From: Fagopyrum homotropicum
Lineage: Eukaryota; Streptophyta; Magnoliopsida; Caryophyllales; Polygonaceae
Direction: 5' to 3'
Assembly: GCA_033239125.1 (NCBI GenBank)
Contig: BSWB01000001.1
Location: forward strand, 27,059,501-27,123,500
Length of the DNA: 64,000 bases
Positions 43,742 through 55,816 of this stretch are shown here, one piece after another. Under the pieces are notes generated by a model, which was given only the letters and a program-made list of their open reading frames with translations, was not told the origin of the DNA and made no database searches. A program made the translations under genes and the position numbers. Positions within the stretch are counted from its first letter, which is position 1; each line of letters opens with the position of its first letter.

Positions 43742-46505
43742 CTCTCAAGTGGCCTCGTCAATCCCTTGTCTCGACCACTGCACTCTCATCATGGTTATCA
43801 CCTTCGATCGAAGGCGCCTCGTACGTCTCTCCAAAACCGCTATTGGGTGCTCTGCAATTGTATGATCCAGCTCGACCACTAGGTCGTCATGGCTCACTAT
43901 GTGTCTCGGGTCATACACATACTCTCTCAGCTGCGACACGTGAAATACTGGATGAACTCCCTCCAATCGGGGTGGCAATGCCAATCTATACGCTAGCTCT
44001 CCTATCCGCTCAAGGATGTCAAAGGGCCCGACTTATCGGGGGCCCAACTTCCCCTTAATGCCGAAACGTCGAAGACCCCTCGTCGGTGACACCCTCAACC
44101 ATACCTGAGCTCCAACCCTGAACTCCGGAGGCCTACGCCTCTTATTAGAATAAGACCTCTAACGGCTCTGCGCGGTCAACATCCGCTCTCAGATCAATGC
44201 TACCTGAGCCATATCGTCATGTACCTGTTCGGGTGCCACACCACTCATCCTCCCAAGCTCATCCCAACACAAGGGTGTACGGCACCTCTGTCCATATAGT
44301 GCCTCATAAGGAGCCATCACAATAGTCGCATGCCAACTATTGTTATAAGAGAACTCCACCAAAGGAAGGTGGTCGGGCCATACCTGACTCCAATCAAGCA
44401 CACATGCCCTCAACATGTCCTCGAGGGTTTGAATAGTCCTCTCCGACTGCCCGTCCGTCTGAGGATGGTACGCCGTGGTGAACTATAAGCTCATGCCTAA
44501 GGCGGTGTGTACTTGCTGCCAGAACCTCAAGGTAAAACGCCCATCTCTATCAGAAATGATCGTCCTCGGCACCCCATAAAACCTCACTATCTGCCGGGTA
44601 AACTTCTCGGCTAAACGAGACACCGGCCACGTTTCCTTAATAGGAATGAATCGTGCCGTCTTCGTCAGCCGATCCACTACGACCCATATCGCGTCAAAGC
44701 CTCTACTCAACCTCAAGCCGGTAACAAAATCTATAGAAATTCCCTCCCACTTCCATTGTGGAATCGGAAGTGGTTGGAGCTCTCCTCCGGGCCTGTGGTG
44801 CTCGATTTTGACCTGCTGACAGGTCACACACTGGGCTACATATCTAGCTACGTCGGGCTTGAGCCCGCCCCACCAATAAGATCGTCGTATATCTTGATAC
44901 ATCTTACTCGCGCCCGGGTGGATGGAGTAAGGTGTAGTATGGGCCTCCTGTAGTATATGCTGCCTCAACTCTTTGTCAGAGGGTACACATATGCGCTCCT
45001 AGCGCCTCAAAATCCCGTCTACACCCACCATAAACTGTGGTGCCTCCCCTCTGGACATCCCATCCATGGTCCTCGACATTTCGGGACAACCCTCTTGTTT
45101 CTGCCGGATCTCTTCCGTCAAATCCGGTGAAACCTCTAACGCTGACAAATGACCGTTAGTATCCGGAAACCGGACGTCTACCTCCAAACAAATCAAATCT
45201 CTCTACAACTTTGTCTGAACGGTCAATCTAGCTATCGCAATGTCGATGGGTGTCCTCCTACTAAGGGCATCGGCGACCACATTCGCCTTCTTCGGATGAT
45301 AAAGGATCTCTAAGTCAAATCCTTAATCAGCTCTAGCCATCTCCTTTTGCGGTTATTCAACTCCCGTTGAGTGAATATGTACTTCAAATCTTGTGGTATG
45401 TGAAGATCTGACAGGTTGCCCCGTAGAGGTAATGCCGCTAGATCTTCAATGCATGAATGACTGCAGCTAGCTCAAGGTCGTGAGTAGGGTAATTCTCCTT
45501 ATACGTCTTCAGCTGTCGAGATACGTAAGCAATGACCCTACCCCTATTCATCAGAACGCATCCTAAGCCTAGCTTGGATGCATCATTGTAAACGACAAAA
45601 TCCTCAATGCCCTCTGGCTGTGCTAACACAAGAGCGGAAGTCAATCTCTCCTTTGGCTCCTCAAAACTCCGCTGACAGGACTTGGACCATGTAAATCTGA
45701 TGGACTTCCTTAGCAAGGAAGTGAGTGGCCTAGAAATAACCTAAAAATCCTTCACGAACCTGCGGTAGTATCCGACCAGACCTAGAAAACTACGTACCTC
45801 CTTGACCGTCTTAGGAAGCGGCCATGATGCAACTGACTCTATCTTCGCCGGGTCCACCTTGACACCCTCGGAGGAGACAATGTGGCCAAGGAAGGCAACC
45901 TGTAGCATCCAAAACTCACACTTAGAGAGCTTAGCATAAAGCTCTCTGTCTTGTAAGACCCACAACACTGTCCTCAGGTGTCCGGCGTGCTCCTCCCTAC
46001 TCCGGGAGTATACTAAGATGTCGTCGATGAAAACTATCACAAACTGGTCTAAGAAGTCAATGAAGATGCCATTCATCAGCTCCATGAAGACAGCAGGAGC
46101 ATTGGTGAGCCCGAACGGCATCACCACAAACTCATAGTGACCGTATCTGGTCCGAAATGCTGTCTTCGGTACGTCCTCCTCTCGCACTCTCAGCTGATGG
46201 TAACCTGACCTCAAGTCAATCCACGAAAACACAGTAGCTGCCTGTAACTGATCCGGCAAATCATCAATACGCGGTAACGGGTACTTGTTCTTGAAAGTAA
46301 CTTTGTTCAACTCTCGATAGTCGATACAAAGCCTCATGGATCCGTCCTTCTTCCTGACGAAGAGGATTGGCGCACCCCAGGGAGACACACTGGGTCGGAT
46401 GAATCCCCTCTCCGCCAAATCCTCGAGTTTCTTCTTGAGCTCAAGAATCTCGACTGGTGCCATGCGGTATGGAGCCTTGGAGATCGGCCTCGTGTTGGGC
46501 TCCAA
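43742..46505 (-). pseudogene. R3 pol: RT, RNase H, integrase, chromodomain-like tail
   Basis: RT (46505-45741) is intact locally with CIDYRELNKVT and FIDDILVYS. RNase H (45716-45438) shows NDASKLGLGCVL. Integrase pieces (44968-44483, 44416-44189) show CVTCQQVKIEHHRPGG, D in IDFVTGL, D in ISDRDGRF and, after a stop, YNNSWHATIVMAPYEALYG. The tail (43984-43745) has HPVFHVSQLREY and a chromodomain-like AVLERRTRRLRSKVI, which would target heterochromatin. It ends at a TGA where relatives have Trp in the EATWE motif. Stops or frameshifts near 45740, 45430, 44480 and 44185 disable it. RT wording and the tail place it with Tekay/Del chromoviruses. Confidence 0.85.
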
Positions 46506-46647
46506 CTCAATCCTAAAATCTACGCTCCTCTACGGTGGTAAGCTAGCCGGCTCGCCAAAGACATCCTCGAACTCACAAGCTACCGGGGTCTTTGCTAAAG
46601 ATGATCTCGTCTCCTCCTTCATGGCATAACACCAGAAGGCCTCGCCC

Positions 46648-47103
46648 CTAACCTATGAGCTTTGCGGCTCGGACCACACTAATGACCGTCCCGATCTTTC
46701 CGAGATCCCACCCTCGAAAGACCTCCTCATGCCCAGACTCTGTAGTCACCGTCACCGTCCTCTTACTAACGTCTAAAATAAATCGATGGCGCTCCATCCA
46801 GTCCATCCCTAGTATGACCTCCTCATGCACTAAGCGCATGACGTGGAAGTTGGCTAACCAGTCACGACCGCCCAAGCGGATGGGACAACCGTGAATCTCT
46901 CGAGTACCGCGAACCTTACTCCCATCGGGTAACCTTATAAGGAAAGGTTCCCCCTCTACTGTATCTAAGGTCAACCTATCTATGCAATCATCAGATATGA
47001 AAGAGTGCGTCGCACCCGTATAAAAAAGTACTCGGACTGGAAAGCCATGAATCGTAATAGTACATTTGGCTGCGGGCACTGTTGGCTCTACGGCGCTCCT
47101 CAA
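46648..47103 (-). pseudogene. R3 aspartic protease with lost catalytic Asp
   Basis: The retroviral-type protease is recognised by TGATHSFIS and the ILGMDWM motif near the end. The residue before TGATHSFIS is Tyr where relatives have the catalytic Asp (codon TAC instead of GAC). Proteolytic activity should be lost. Confidence 0.8.
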
Positions 47104-47325
47104 CTCAAAGACTCGAGCCTGAGTACCCCTAGTCTCTGAAGTGCCTCCACTACGCCCTCTACCTCTACCTGAAATCTGAGCAGAACCCTGTGAATATGCC
47201 TGACCAAGGGCTCGCTGGTGCTGACCCCGAGCCTAATACTGAGACTGCCTCTGTGCACCTCTTGACGTACCAGCAAGCGAGAACCCCTGCTGTGATGTTA
47301 CCTTGCCCTGTCGGCAGAAGGTAGC

Positions 47326-48522
47326 TCAATGGCCCAGCTGGCCGCAAGTAAAGCAGGTCACTAGTGGCTTCCTACACTCCGGCTTAATGTGTCCATACTC
47401 CCCACAGTTGTAGCACTGACGTCCTCTAGACACCGTCAACGGTACAACCTGGTAACTAGAACGGCCCTGAGACTGACCACATGTATGACCCGAACCTCCT
47501 ACTCCGGTTCTGGACGGTTCGGTCATTTGTCTCTTGTCTGACCCTCTAGACTGCATAGCTCTCTTAGGACCCAGTCGGTCCTTCTCATAGGCTGAAACCC
47601 GATCCTGGTAATCGGCTAAGTAATCACAACGGAATCCTACCAGATAGGAGCGGGTAGTCTCCCTCAATCTCCAAGAGAACAGATACACGTGTTGGTCCAC
47701 AGGTGGTGCAGCAGGACCCAACAGTGACAACTCCTCCCGGAACCTCCTGATCGTCTCAACTATTGGCACATCATCAAATCCCGGCTCCAAGAAGTCCTGC
47801 ACTCGGTCTCTCCTCAGCGAGGTAGGATAAAAAGTTTCTCGCACAAGACTCAGCAACTGCTCAAATCGGGACACTCCGCCCCACACGGTCCTCCACCAGA
47901 ACTGTGCCTCATCTCTAAACAAGGTCTGCACCAGCTCCACCTTACGACTCTCAAGACAGCAGATCATCTCCAGCGCGGACTCCACATGACTAATCCAATG
48001 CTCTACCTCAAGTCCAACGTTCCCATCGAATGTTGGAACTCGCTGATAGTTGAAAGTCTTCAACCATTCGTCCGGCCTCGGTACCCTCAGCTCGTCTCTC
48101 ACTCGATCATCCTCAACTATTCTCACTGGGGCATCTACCACCAGTGGAACTACCACCTGGGTCACCTTCTGAGAGACCTCTGCCGACCTAGCTGGTACCG
48201 GCGGTGTTGGAGGTGGTACTCCGGCCCTGTATGCCTCTTGCACTTGCTGGACATACGCTCGATACTCTGATACTCCAATCGATACGCGGCCAGAATCAGC
48301 AGGCCCTGAAATCCATACTCCAAACCTAGTTGCGGTCCCATTCTTAACCTCGGGAACAATACTCTCAGCCACCTCCTCAGCTGGAAGATCTACAACAGGA
48401 GCACGTCCCCGACCTCGGCCCCTCTGAGGCCTACCCACACGTCCCTGTCTCGGAGCTCCTAGAGGAAGGGGAGGTCGGCCCCCTCCTCGTCCAATAGAAG
48501 CTGTCGCTCTCGTGCGTGGCAT
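47326..48522 (-). pseudogene. R3 gag with CCHC knuckle
   Basis: The start at 48522 (MPRTRATASIG) matches the R2 gag start. The capsid region shows DELRVPRPDEWLKTF, LEVEHWISHVESALE and LLGPAAPPVDQHVYLFS. CYNCGEYGHIKPEC is a zinc knuckle; a second (CFTCGQLGH) is cut by TGA at 47326-47328. The nucleocapsid-linker continues in decayed form to about 47104. Confidence 0.85.
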
Positions 48523-48824
48523 CTGGTAGAGATTTGATCGATATAAGACTACTTTACTTGCTAATAACAACATAACTATCTTATTACTCTAGGTCACCTC
48601 TAAAGGTAAAAACGTAACCAACAAACACAAGTTATAACAGAAGTCCAATAAACTATGCTATTGAGTTCTGCGGAGGTAGTGGTGGTCCGTGCATTCTATC
48701 CTAACCCGTTTATGCTCATGGTTTTGAAAACTAAATTCATTTTAAAAGTTCAGAACCCTTGCAGTTTCCGTTTGTTTGTTTATTCGGCCTTTTTAAAGAT
48801 AGCGAGTGTCGTTGTTGCCAATTC

Positions 48825-49403
48825 AAATCCTAGAGGACTCGGAATGCTACGAGCTAGGACCTCACAATGGGTCCCGACCCTTAGCCTGGCAACAACTTCA
48901 TCGGACCTTACAACACGGTACAAAAAAAGGCAAAACAACATAGTTTTATACCATGAGCGGAAACAAGAGTACAATCTCAAAACAAACCAGCCGAGTCTCA
49001 AAACCAACGTAAGCAACATAAGTCACAAAAGACGTGAAATAAAAATAAACAGTCCCGTCCTATAATGCACGGGAACCCGGCTGCCCACTACCGCTGGATC
49101 ACTCGATCGCCTCTCTAACCTGCAAGGCATCTACAAGCGGTATAAAACCGTTAGCTAACCTTCTATGCATAAGTATAAAGGTAAAAGCACAAACATAGAA
49201 CATCCACAATCAACAAGCAACACTCAATCCTTTTTATTATCTTTAATTAGGTGATAAGTCATTACTAATGATACTTATTTTGTGACACGAGGGATTCCAA
49301 AACCTTGCCCCTGATCCCGTTTACCAATGAGGAATGGTGCTAATGCATCTGACCGTCTACCTGCCTGGGCTGGTACAAAGAACCTCCTAGCTCTCGCAAG
49401 AAC
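48825..49403 (-). repeat. R3 5' LTR remnant
   Basis: The sequence matches 37268-37860 of the 3' LTR with moderate divergence. The terminal TGTAACACCCC is missing, and the other about 1.4 kb of the LTR is gone. The leader with GGCAACAACG..CTCGC (minus strand) aligns with the R2 leader after its primer site, showing that only the junction was deleted. Confidence 0.8.
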
Positions 49404-49788
49404 GTAGCCAGATTCCGGGACGTCCCGGTCCTCAGGCATCGAGGCAGGCACCAGACGGGGGATGTCAGTGCTACAGTTGTGGAGAGTTTGGGAACATGAG
49501 GAAAACATATAGGAGACCACCCATGGCGTATTTCTCTTGTGGCCAGGTGGGTGACCGAGCCGCTTTTTGCCGTCAGGGCAAGTCACAGTCTCAGCAGGGT
49601 TCTTCGCCTGCTGCAGTAGCAGGAGGTAGTCAGAGGCCTCCACAATTTCAACCACAAGGCTCTTAATAGAGGTTTTAGGGTCAAACTCATACACAGGGTT
49701 CAGCCCAGGGTCAAGGCTGAGGTAGAGGCCGTGGTGAGGGTACACAGGAGACCAGGGGCGAACAGGTCAGAGCGTTCGAATTGAGGAG
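49404..49788 (+). pseudogene. R2 gag, third fragment (zinc-knuckle part)
   Basis: After R3, R2 coding resumes with CYSCGEFGNMRKTYRRP (about 49465-49515) and YFSCGQVGDRAAFCRQG. In both, the knuckle His is replaced (N and D), and the final Cys of the first is Tyr. R5 cuts in at 49789. Confidence 0.65.
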
Positions 49789-51412
49789 TGATAGCATGAA
49801 ATATGACCATATTTTAGGCACTTGTTTTGATTGTTTTTTCTTTTAGTTGTGTACATGGATATGAGTTTGAAGCATTTATGAGCACATTCTCCTATTTTGT
49901 CGATATAGAGATATGCACAAGCTTTGTTGTGTTTTTAGGAGAATAAAGGCTTGGATTGGAGCATATATGAGAGCGTAGGAGTATTTGATCATGCTAGGCA
50001 TCAAGAGGATGCATTGGAAAAGGCAAGGAAGGAGCATGATTAGAGAACTTTACGAAACAAAGGTTTTTAGCAAAGGAATTAGAATCCCCGCGGCAAAACC
50101 AAGAGAACCACGACCGTGGTTTAGGCATTGTGGTCATGGAAAACAAGTTTGAGAGCAACAGAAGTTTTCACGCCCTATTCCACGGCCGTGGAAATTTGCA
50201 CTAGACCGTGGTTTCCATGACGTTTGAAACGTGTCATATTTTCCACGTCAGTAGCAGTTATCGGGCTTTCGTAACCCTATTTTTTTTCCTATAAGAAGGC
50301 TGAAGATAGGAGAAAACGGGAGGTCGCATACATCCCGCACGGAAAGCATTTTGAAAGCATTGCTTAGGAAGATTTTATTGCGTACAAGGAAGATTCTAAG
50401 AAGGACGCATTTTGAGATTGCGTACTTGGAGAAGATCCTAGGATTCCTTTCGAAGACGAATTGACATCCCGTTCTTCATTGTTCCTAGAGATTATTGTGA
50501 GGTTTTCTGTTCTCTATTCCACATACATTGAACACATATACTCTTTGGATTGAGTTGAGATTGATTGTTCGGTTATTATTGAGTTTTCGAGGTTTCACCC
50601 TTTTTTCCTTTTTAATTCGATTATTGATTCAATGACAATGATTGTTGGCTAAAACCCTTTAGCGATTCTAAGGTGAAGGGTTGATAGTTGTGGCTTAGAT
50701 GATGATTGATTGAACAAAAATGGATTGGACCCTGAGAGTTGCGAGAAACCTCGTCGCAAAGACTTTCCACGGTTGTTCTTAAGTTCCACGGCCGTGGTTT
50801 CTCAAGATCCAGCCGTGGTTTTCATCTGTCATACGTTCTTTGCTTTTGCTTTGATCCAAAGTTAGAGATTTCTCTTAACCTAGCCTTGGCTTGCCTTTCC
50901 TAGGTAGTATTGAGACTCAACATCCTCTATTTCGGTTTCGAGTGTCACAACCTTAACAGTTTTGGCTTATCTTTGATTCCCTTGGGTTTGGGCATGGATA
51001 TTTGAGAGTAAATCTTATCCTTCGATCATTTCTATACTGCAGCCTCAACAATCTTTATAGAGAGAGCCTTTGGGTGAGATATATGGGTTTGGAACTTCAC
51101 CGTACATAACCTTACATTAGATATACCTTTGCAATCCCGACTCTGTCCTTATATCTTTAGGATATCTTTAATCGATTGCTACAATTGGATATCCGGATGT
51201 TTAGAATTGCTGTATTCCCAATATTATTTGCAAAGCTTCTATATTTTACTTGCTTGACAATTTGTGAACTGATTTTGTTCCCCCTAAATCCCCGAGTTTG
51301 ATACTTTGGAATTCTTGCTTTACTACGCCGATCCGCACACTGCGGGTTCGCTTGCTTTGATTTCAGTTTTATAAATTTAAAGCTTATTTGCACGCACACT
51401 TTCGAGCGAACA
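49789..51412 (+). repeat. R5 5' LTR
   Basis: The 1624-bp LTR begins TGATAGCATG and ends GCGAACA. Palindrome sites: CCACGACCGTGG at 50108-50119, CCACGGCCGTGG at 50180-50191 (with half-sites on both sides), a TATAAG box at 50290-50295, and a second cluster with CCACGGCCGTGG at 50786-50797. Confidence 0.9.
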
Positions 51413-51418
51413 AGTTTT

Positions 51419-51436
51419 TGGCGCCGTTGCCGGGGA
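51419..51436 (+). promoter_or_regulatory. R5 primer binding site (tRNA-Asp)
   Basis: TGGCGCCGTTGCCGGGGA lies 6 nt after the LTR and complements the 3' end of plant tRNA-Asp, the usual Athila primer. Confidence 0.9.
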
Positions 51437-51537
51437 TTTGATTTAGGCCAAATTCGGCTCTCGGTTGTCCAGCTTGGGAGCTTTTCTCTTGTTATTTGAT
51501 CTTTCTTTTTGAGTGATTTTGCAGAATTTTTAAGTGT

Positions 51538-54500
51538 ATGCGAAGGTTTAGATCCGTGAAAGACCTTGTCCCTTTTGATCCCGAACTTAAGAAAACTTTG
51601 AAGCGAAAGTTAAGGTAGAAAAGGATGGCTGCACATTATGAATAGAACAACCAACAAGAGTTGGAAGAGACTAGAGCTCAATTAAATAAAAGTGAAAGAT
51701 TACGTCTTGAAGAGCAAGCTGTTGCTCGGGCTGATCGAGAGAGAAATAAAGCTCAAATTGATCAGCTTAGGGCGATGATTCTACAAATGCAGTTAGATAA
51801 AGGCGCCGGAAGTAAGAAAGCTAAGTTTGCTAAATCTATTAGAGCTGAATCATCCGACGATGATGACATGCCGGAGCTAGAGGATATTGCACCAATAATC
51901 AATCCAGTCCGTGACAATCCTAGAGCACATGTTGATCCTCGCTGATAACACGATTTATAGCATAGTTTTAGGGTAACTTTTAGATAGAATTCCCGCTCAA
52001 TCATGCATGATCTAGCACTAGTCCAATACGTTTTGCACTTAAAACATGTATTTTGTCGAGATAGACGTCTACACGGACTTGTGTGCGTTTTGTAGGTATT
52101 TCGGGAAGTTTAGAGCTAAAACGATGCGTCAAGGGATCGTTCATTTAGATGACACATCCTCCGACTCATTATAACATACAAACAAAGAGCTAGGAGGACT
52201 CATGGAACCTTGCCAACGCTAGTCATGCACCAAACCACAGCTCAATGATCCAAGGCGAACTTTCTGCATAGAATCACGGGTTCCTGAAGAACCACGGCCG
52301 TGGAAATGACCGTGGATTTTGCCAGATTCTCGTGACAGCTGTGCCACGACTCTCATGGCCAGCTCATGAAGAATTTGTTATAAAAGTGGTCCAAAGATGG
52401 GTTGTTTGGGGGCAGCTGGGAGCTGGAGTAGTTGAGAGAATTCACACATTATCCATTTCTTGAACAAAATAGATTCCAAGAAGAAGAAGGGTTTTTCTAG
52501 GAAGGAAAGTGCAAGAAGAAGAAGGAAGGAGCCATTGAAGAAGAGAAGAGAAGACACACTTATTTCTTGTAATTCGGGTTTATTGCTAGGGATCTATGAA
52601 CTCTTGAACCTTCTTTTAGAAGGATTGTAAGTCGTTCTAATTTCATCTTCAGATTTGGATTGTATTTGAAGTTCATTTGTTCATCTTCTCTCTTTCATTT
52701 TCTTGCAATGGAGTTTGTGATTCTATATTTGTTTGCTTTGATTTCCATTATGAATGTTGTAGGCTAATTTGATGTGATTCTAGGGTAAAGAAAGGATGGT
52801 TATGGCTAGATCTATGATAGGACGGACTTAGATTTACTTTTGGATGATTTTAGTTCATGAACGTAGCTGCTGTTAGAAATCACGGGTAGTTCTTGAAGAA
52901 CCACGGTCGTGGTTTCTGAAGAACAAACCGTGATTTTTCCTGGTTCGAAGGATCTTACCTTAGATTCATAAAATTGTTGAAACCCTAAGTTTTTGCTGAG
53001 TTTAACCTACTCTAGGGTATCCTAGTGTAGTGACTAAGTGTTAAGAGAGACTTACCCGGTAATCCTTTCCCTTAGAATCTAAAATAGCGAAATCTTAGGT
53101 AGTGGTGAACCTAACAAGTCGCCATTGGATTAGATGTGCTAGGAATGTTGAATTAAGACTTCCCTCTCCAAGACTTACCCGGTAAGGATAGGTTAGATCT
53201 CTAATTGACAATCCCGGTTTGTGAGAAAATTCCTAACCTTAGGTTCTTAGAGACTTACCCGGTAATAAGACCTTAGGTGTGGATTAGTTGGATCATGAGA
53301 CTTACCCGGTAATTGCTCCCAATTTAGAAACACCTAATCCCAACATATCAAAATCAATCCAAAGTACGAATAGATAACTTGAGTTCTATGCCATAACCGA
53401 AATTTCCGACCCCTAGAATCCGTCTCTCTTTTTCCTTGATCAATATCTCGTTTGATTCGTTTATTTGTGCTGATTTTTGGTTTAGTTTGATTTATTGCTT
53501 TGCATGAGTTATGATCCTTGGTGTGATCACTTAAAACCAACAAAAACAATTGAGATTTTCTTCCTTTGTTTCTCTCTCTTCTAACCTTAGATCTTCACTA
53601 AATTAAATCACAAAACCGAATCAATTTCACCTTAGTCTTTGCGTTCGACCTCGGAGTACTATCCATACTACAAACGTCCCGTACACTGCGGGTGCGCTAG
53701 AAGTTAGGATAGTTAGAACGAGTATAAATTTAAGGCTTATTGTGTGCATACTCTTTTAGCGTAACACTCGCATTCCCGCTAGAGATGTGAGAGCCGCTAA
53801 TGTTGTGGATGAACCACGAACTCTTGGGAAACGGATGGATCCAATTCAGCAACCACGCCGTTTAGGTGTGAATTTCGGTGGGGAAGACGCCCAGGATTTC
53901 GGGTTTAGCCTGCAAGTTATCACCATGATTCGCCAAAGTCAATTTGGTGGAACGGATCTGAATCTTCACACAAACACTTACAAAATTTCGAGATTCTTAT
54001 GGAGACAATGAAGCCGAAGAGGGTTGTCAACAACAATTACAAGATAAAACCGTTCTTCTTCTCGTTGAAGGACAAGGCTTTAGCTTGGTATCAAGCTCTT
54101 CCAACTGGAAGAATTAACACATGGGAGGATTTAAATTCGGAATTCATCACCAAGTTCATTCCGCCATCCAAGACGGCGGAGTTGAGAGGTAAGATAAATG
54201 TTTTTTACATGAAACCTAACGAAAGCATGAAACCTAACGAAAGCTTATTGAAGATCTACTACAAGGGGCTGGATGTGGAAATGCAATTCAAGCTTCGATC
54301 CCTTTCTTGCGGAAAATTCATGGATATGAGAGAGGATGACGCTTGGGACTTGATTGAAAAGCAAGCCCAAGTGATTGAGAGGTATTCCCATAGGAAAGCC
54401 GATGATGGAAATCGAAGTTCCGGAGACCAAAGAGCAAATTAAATCCAGCAGTTCAAGCTCAAATTTTCTCCCTCAATAATGAAATAAAAGAGCTAAAGGA

Positions 54501-55000
54501 AGTCCTAAAATCCACCCTTCAAAAGACGAAGGAGCAGGACGTTGGCTATCTAGAAAGGGAGAACAACAACCGAGGGAATAGGAACAACTACCGGAACAAT
54601 AATTGGAACAACAACAACAATAGGAACTCCGACAACAATTGGAGATCTAACCAACAAAATCCCGGTAATCCCTTTTCACATGCTGAAAATTCACTAGCAT
54701 CACCTTCTTCTTCTACTCCTTTGAAAAGTCAGGGACAAACTTCAAATTATTCAAGCAAAACAGAGAAGGATAAGCATGATGTTGTGGTGGAGACAATCTT
54801 GGGAAAGCTCCAAGGACTAGAGAATCATATCACTTCGGTTGATAAAGCACAAAAAGCTTTAGAAAATCAAATATTCAGCAAGGCCGGAGAAGTTCCTAGA
54901 GATCAAGGGAAGCTTCCCGGAAAGACGGAGGACAATCCGAAAGGAAGGGTGATTCCTATTACAACTAGAAATGGTGTAACAACCACCGACCCGCAGCCCA
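51538..55000 (+). pseudogene. R5 gag, interrupted by solo LTR S
   Basis: The ATG at 51538 starts MRRFRSVKDLVPFDPE. TAG codons near 51617 and 51644 break the first part, and a coiled-coil-like Glu/Arg stretch (51661-51940) follows. S then interrupts at 51943; gag resumes at about 53767 with TLGKRMDPIQQPRRLGVNF and the capsid KPFFFSLKDKALAWYQALP. Compared with R1, about 30 codons are missing near 54240, where an 18-bp unit (ATGAAACCTAACGAAAGC) is tandemly duplicated. The C-terminal Asn-rich part (54540-54670) is out of frame with the capsid. Non-functional. Confidence 0.8.
51938..53771 (+). mobile_element. S: solo LTR (51943-53766) with TSD CTCGC
   Basis: A perfect 5-bp duplication CTCGC (51938-51942 and 53767-53771) flanks a single 1824-bp LTR starting TGATAACACGATTTATAGC and ending GCGTAACA. 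Its backbone matches the R1 LTR, including the ends, the AGACGTCTACACG stretch, and four GAGACTTACCCGGTAA units at 53047, 53170, 53250 and 53297. Its palindromes are instead of the CCACGGCCGTGG type (52292-52303 and 52901-52912), with TATAAAAG at 52379. Solo LTRs arise by recombination between the two LTRs of an element. Gag of R5 resumes directly after it. Confidence 0.92.
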
Positions 55001-55815
55001 AGTTCATCGAAGTTCCCGTTGAGAAAGAGAAAGAAAAGGAGAAGGAGAAGGAGGATGTTTATGTTCCTCCTCCAGCTTACAAACCTCCTTTACCATTCCC
55101 GCAATCTAGAGCAAGAGCGCGTCTAGACAAGCAGTTCGGTAAGTTTATTGATCTAATGAGCAAACTGCATATTAACATACCTTTTATTGATACAATTGTA
55201 GGTATGCCCGCTTACGGGAAGTTCTTAAAAGAGATCCTCTCTAACAAGAGGAAGTTGGAAGACTTTGGAGAAGTCAAAATAAGTTCGGAGTCTTCGGAGC
55301 TCATCAAAACAATAACGGAGAAGATGCTCCCAAAACTGCGAGATCCGGGGTCATTTTGCATACCAATAGGGGTTGAAGAAGTCACATACGATGCTCTTTT
55401 TGACTTAGGAGAGAGCGTAAGCATCATTCCTCTTGCTTTGTGTAGGAAGGTCGGTTTAGGTGAATCTAAACCGGTGAAGATAACGTTGTACATGGCGGAT
55501 CGATACATAACTCGACCCATAGGAATCATTGAAGACGTTCCGGTCATGCTCGGTATGTATGGTGGATTGCAAGAATGCTAGACTAGCCTTTGATATAGGG
55601 GAAGAGAAGGTTGAATTTGTTCTCTCAACTTTGGCGAAAGAACCTGTGCTTGGAGAGGATATGTTCAACATCTAAGACGAAGAGGCATCTAGAGAGGAAT
55701 AAAGTTCGATCTTGTTTAAAGATCCATTGCAAAAGGTCCTAACCATGAGCATCATGATAAAAGGAAAAGAAGAGGATTGCAATGTTGAGGTTGATGCTTT
55801 GTAGGAGCTAAAATA
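55001..55815 (+). pseudogene. R5 protease region
   Basis: PPPAYKPPLPFPQSRARARL, INIPFIDTIVGMPAYGKF and DALFDLGESVSIIPLALC show the Athila gag-protease junction and aspartic protease; the motif is DLGES instead of DLGAS. The frame ends at 55581; the second half of the protease and the linker (to about 55800) are shifted and carry stops. Confidence 0.8.
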
Positions 55816-55816
55816 A

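Larger units (their letters stand above)
37257..49403 (-). mobile_element. R3: Tekay-like Ty3/gypsy element, decayed, nested in R2
   Basis: Minus-strand order is 5' LTR remnant (49403-48825), gag, protease, RT, RNase H, integrase, chromodomain-like tail, 3' LTR. The 3' LTR (37257-38555 plus 42825-43526, about 2.0 kb) is split by D. The 5' LTR keeps only about 579 bp. The LTR/PBS junction is deleted: the LTR stops at 48825 and leader sequence follows at once, so the last LTR bases and the Met primer site are gone. Many stops break pol. R2 gag flanks it on both sides (up to 37256 and from 49404), which shows that it inserted into R2. Confidence 0.85.
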
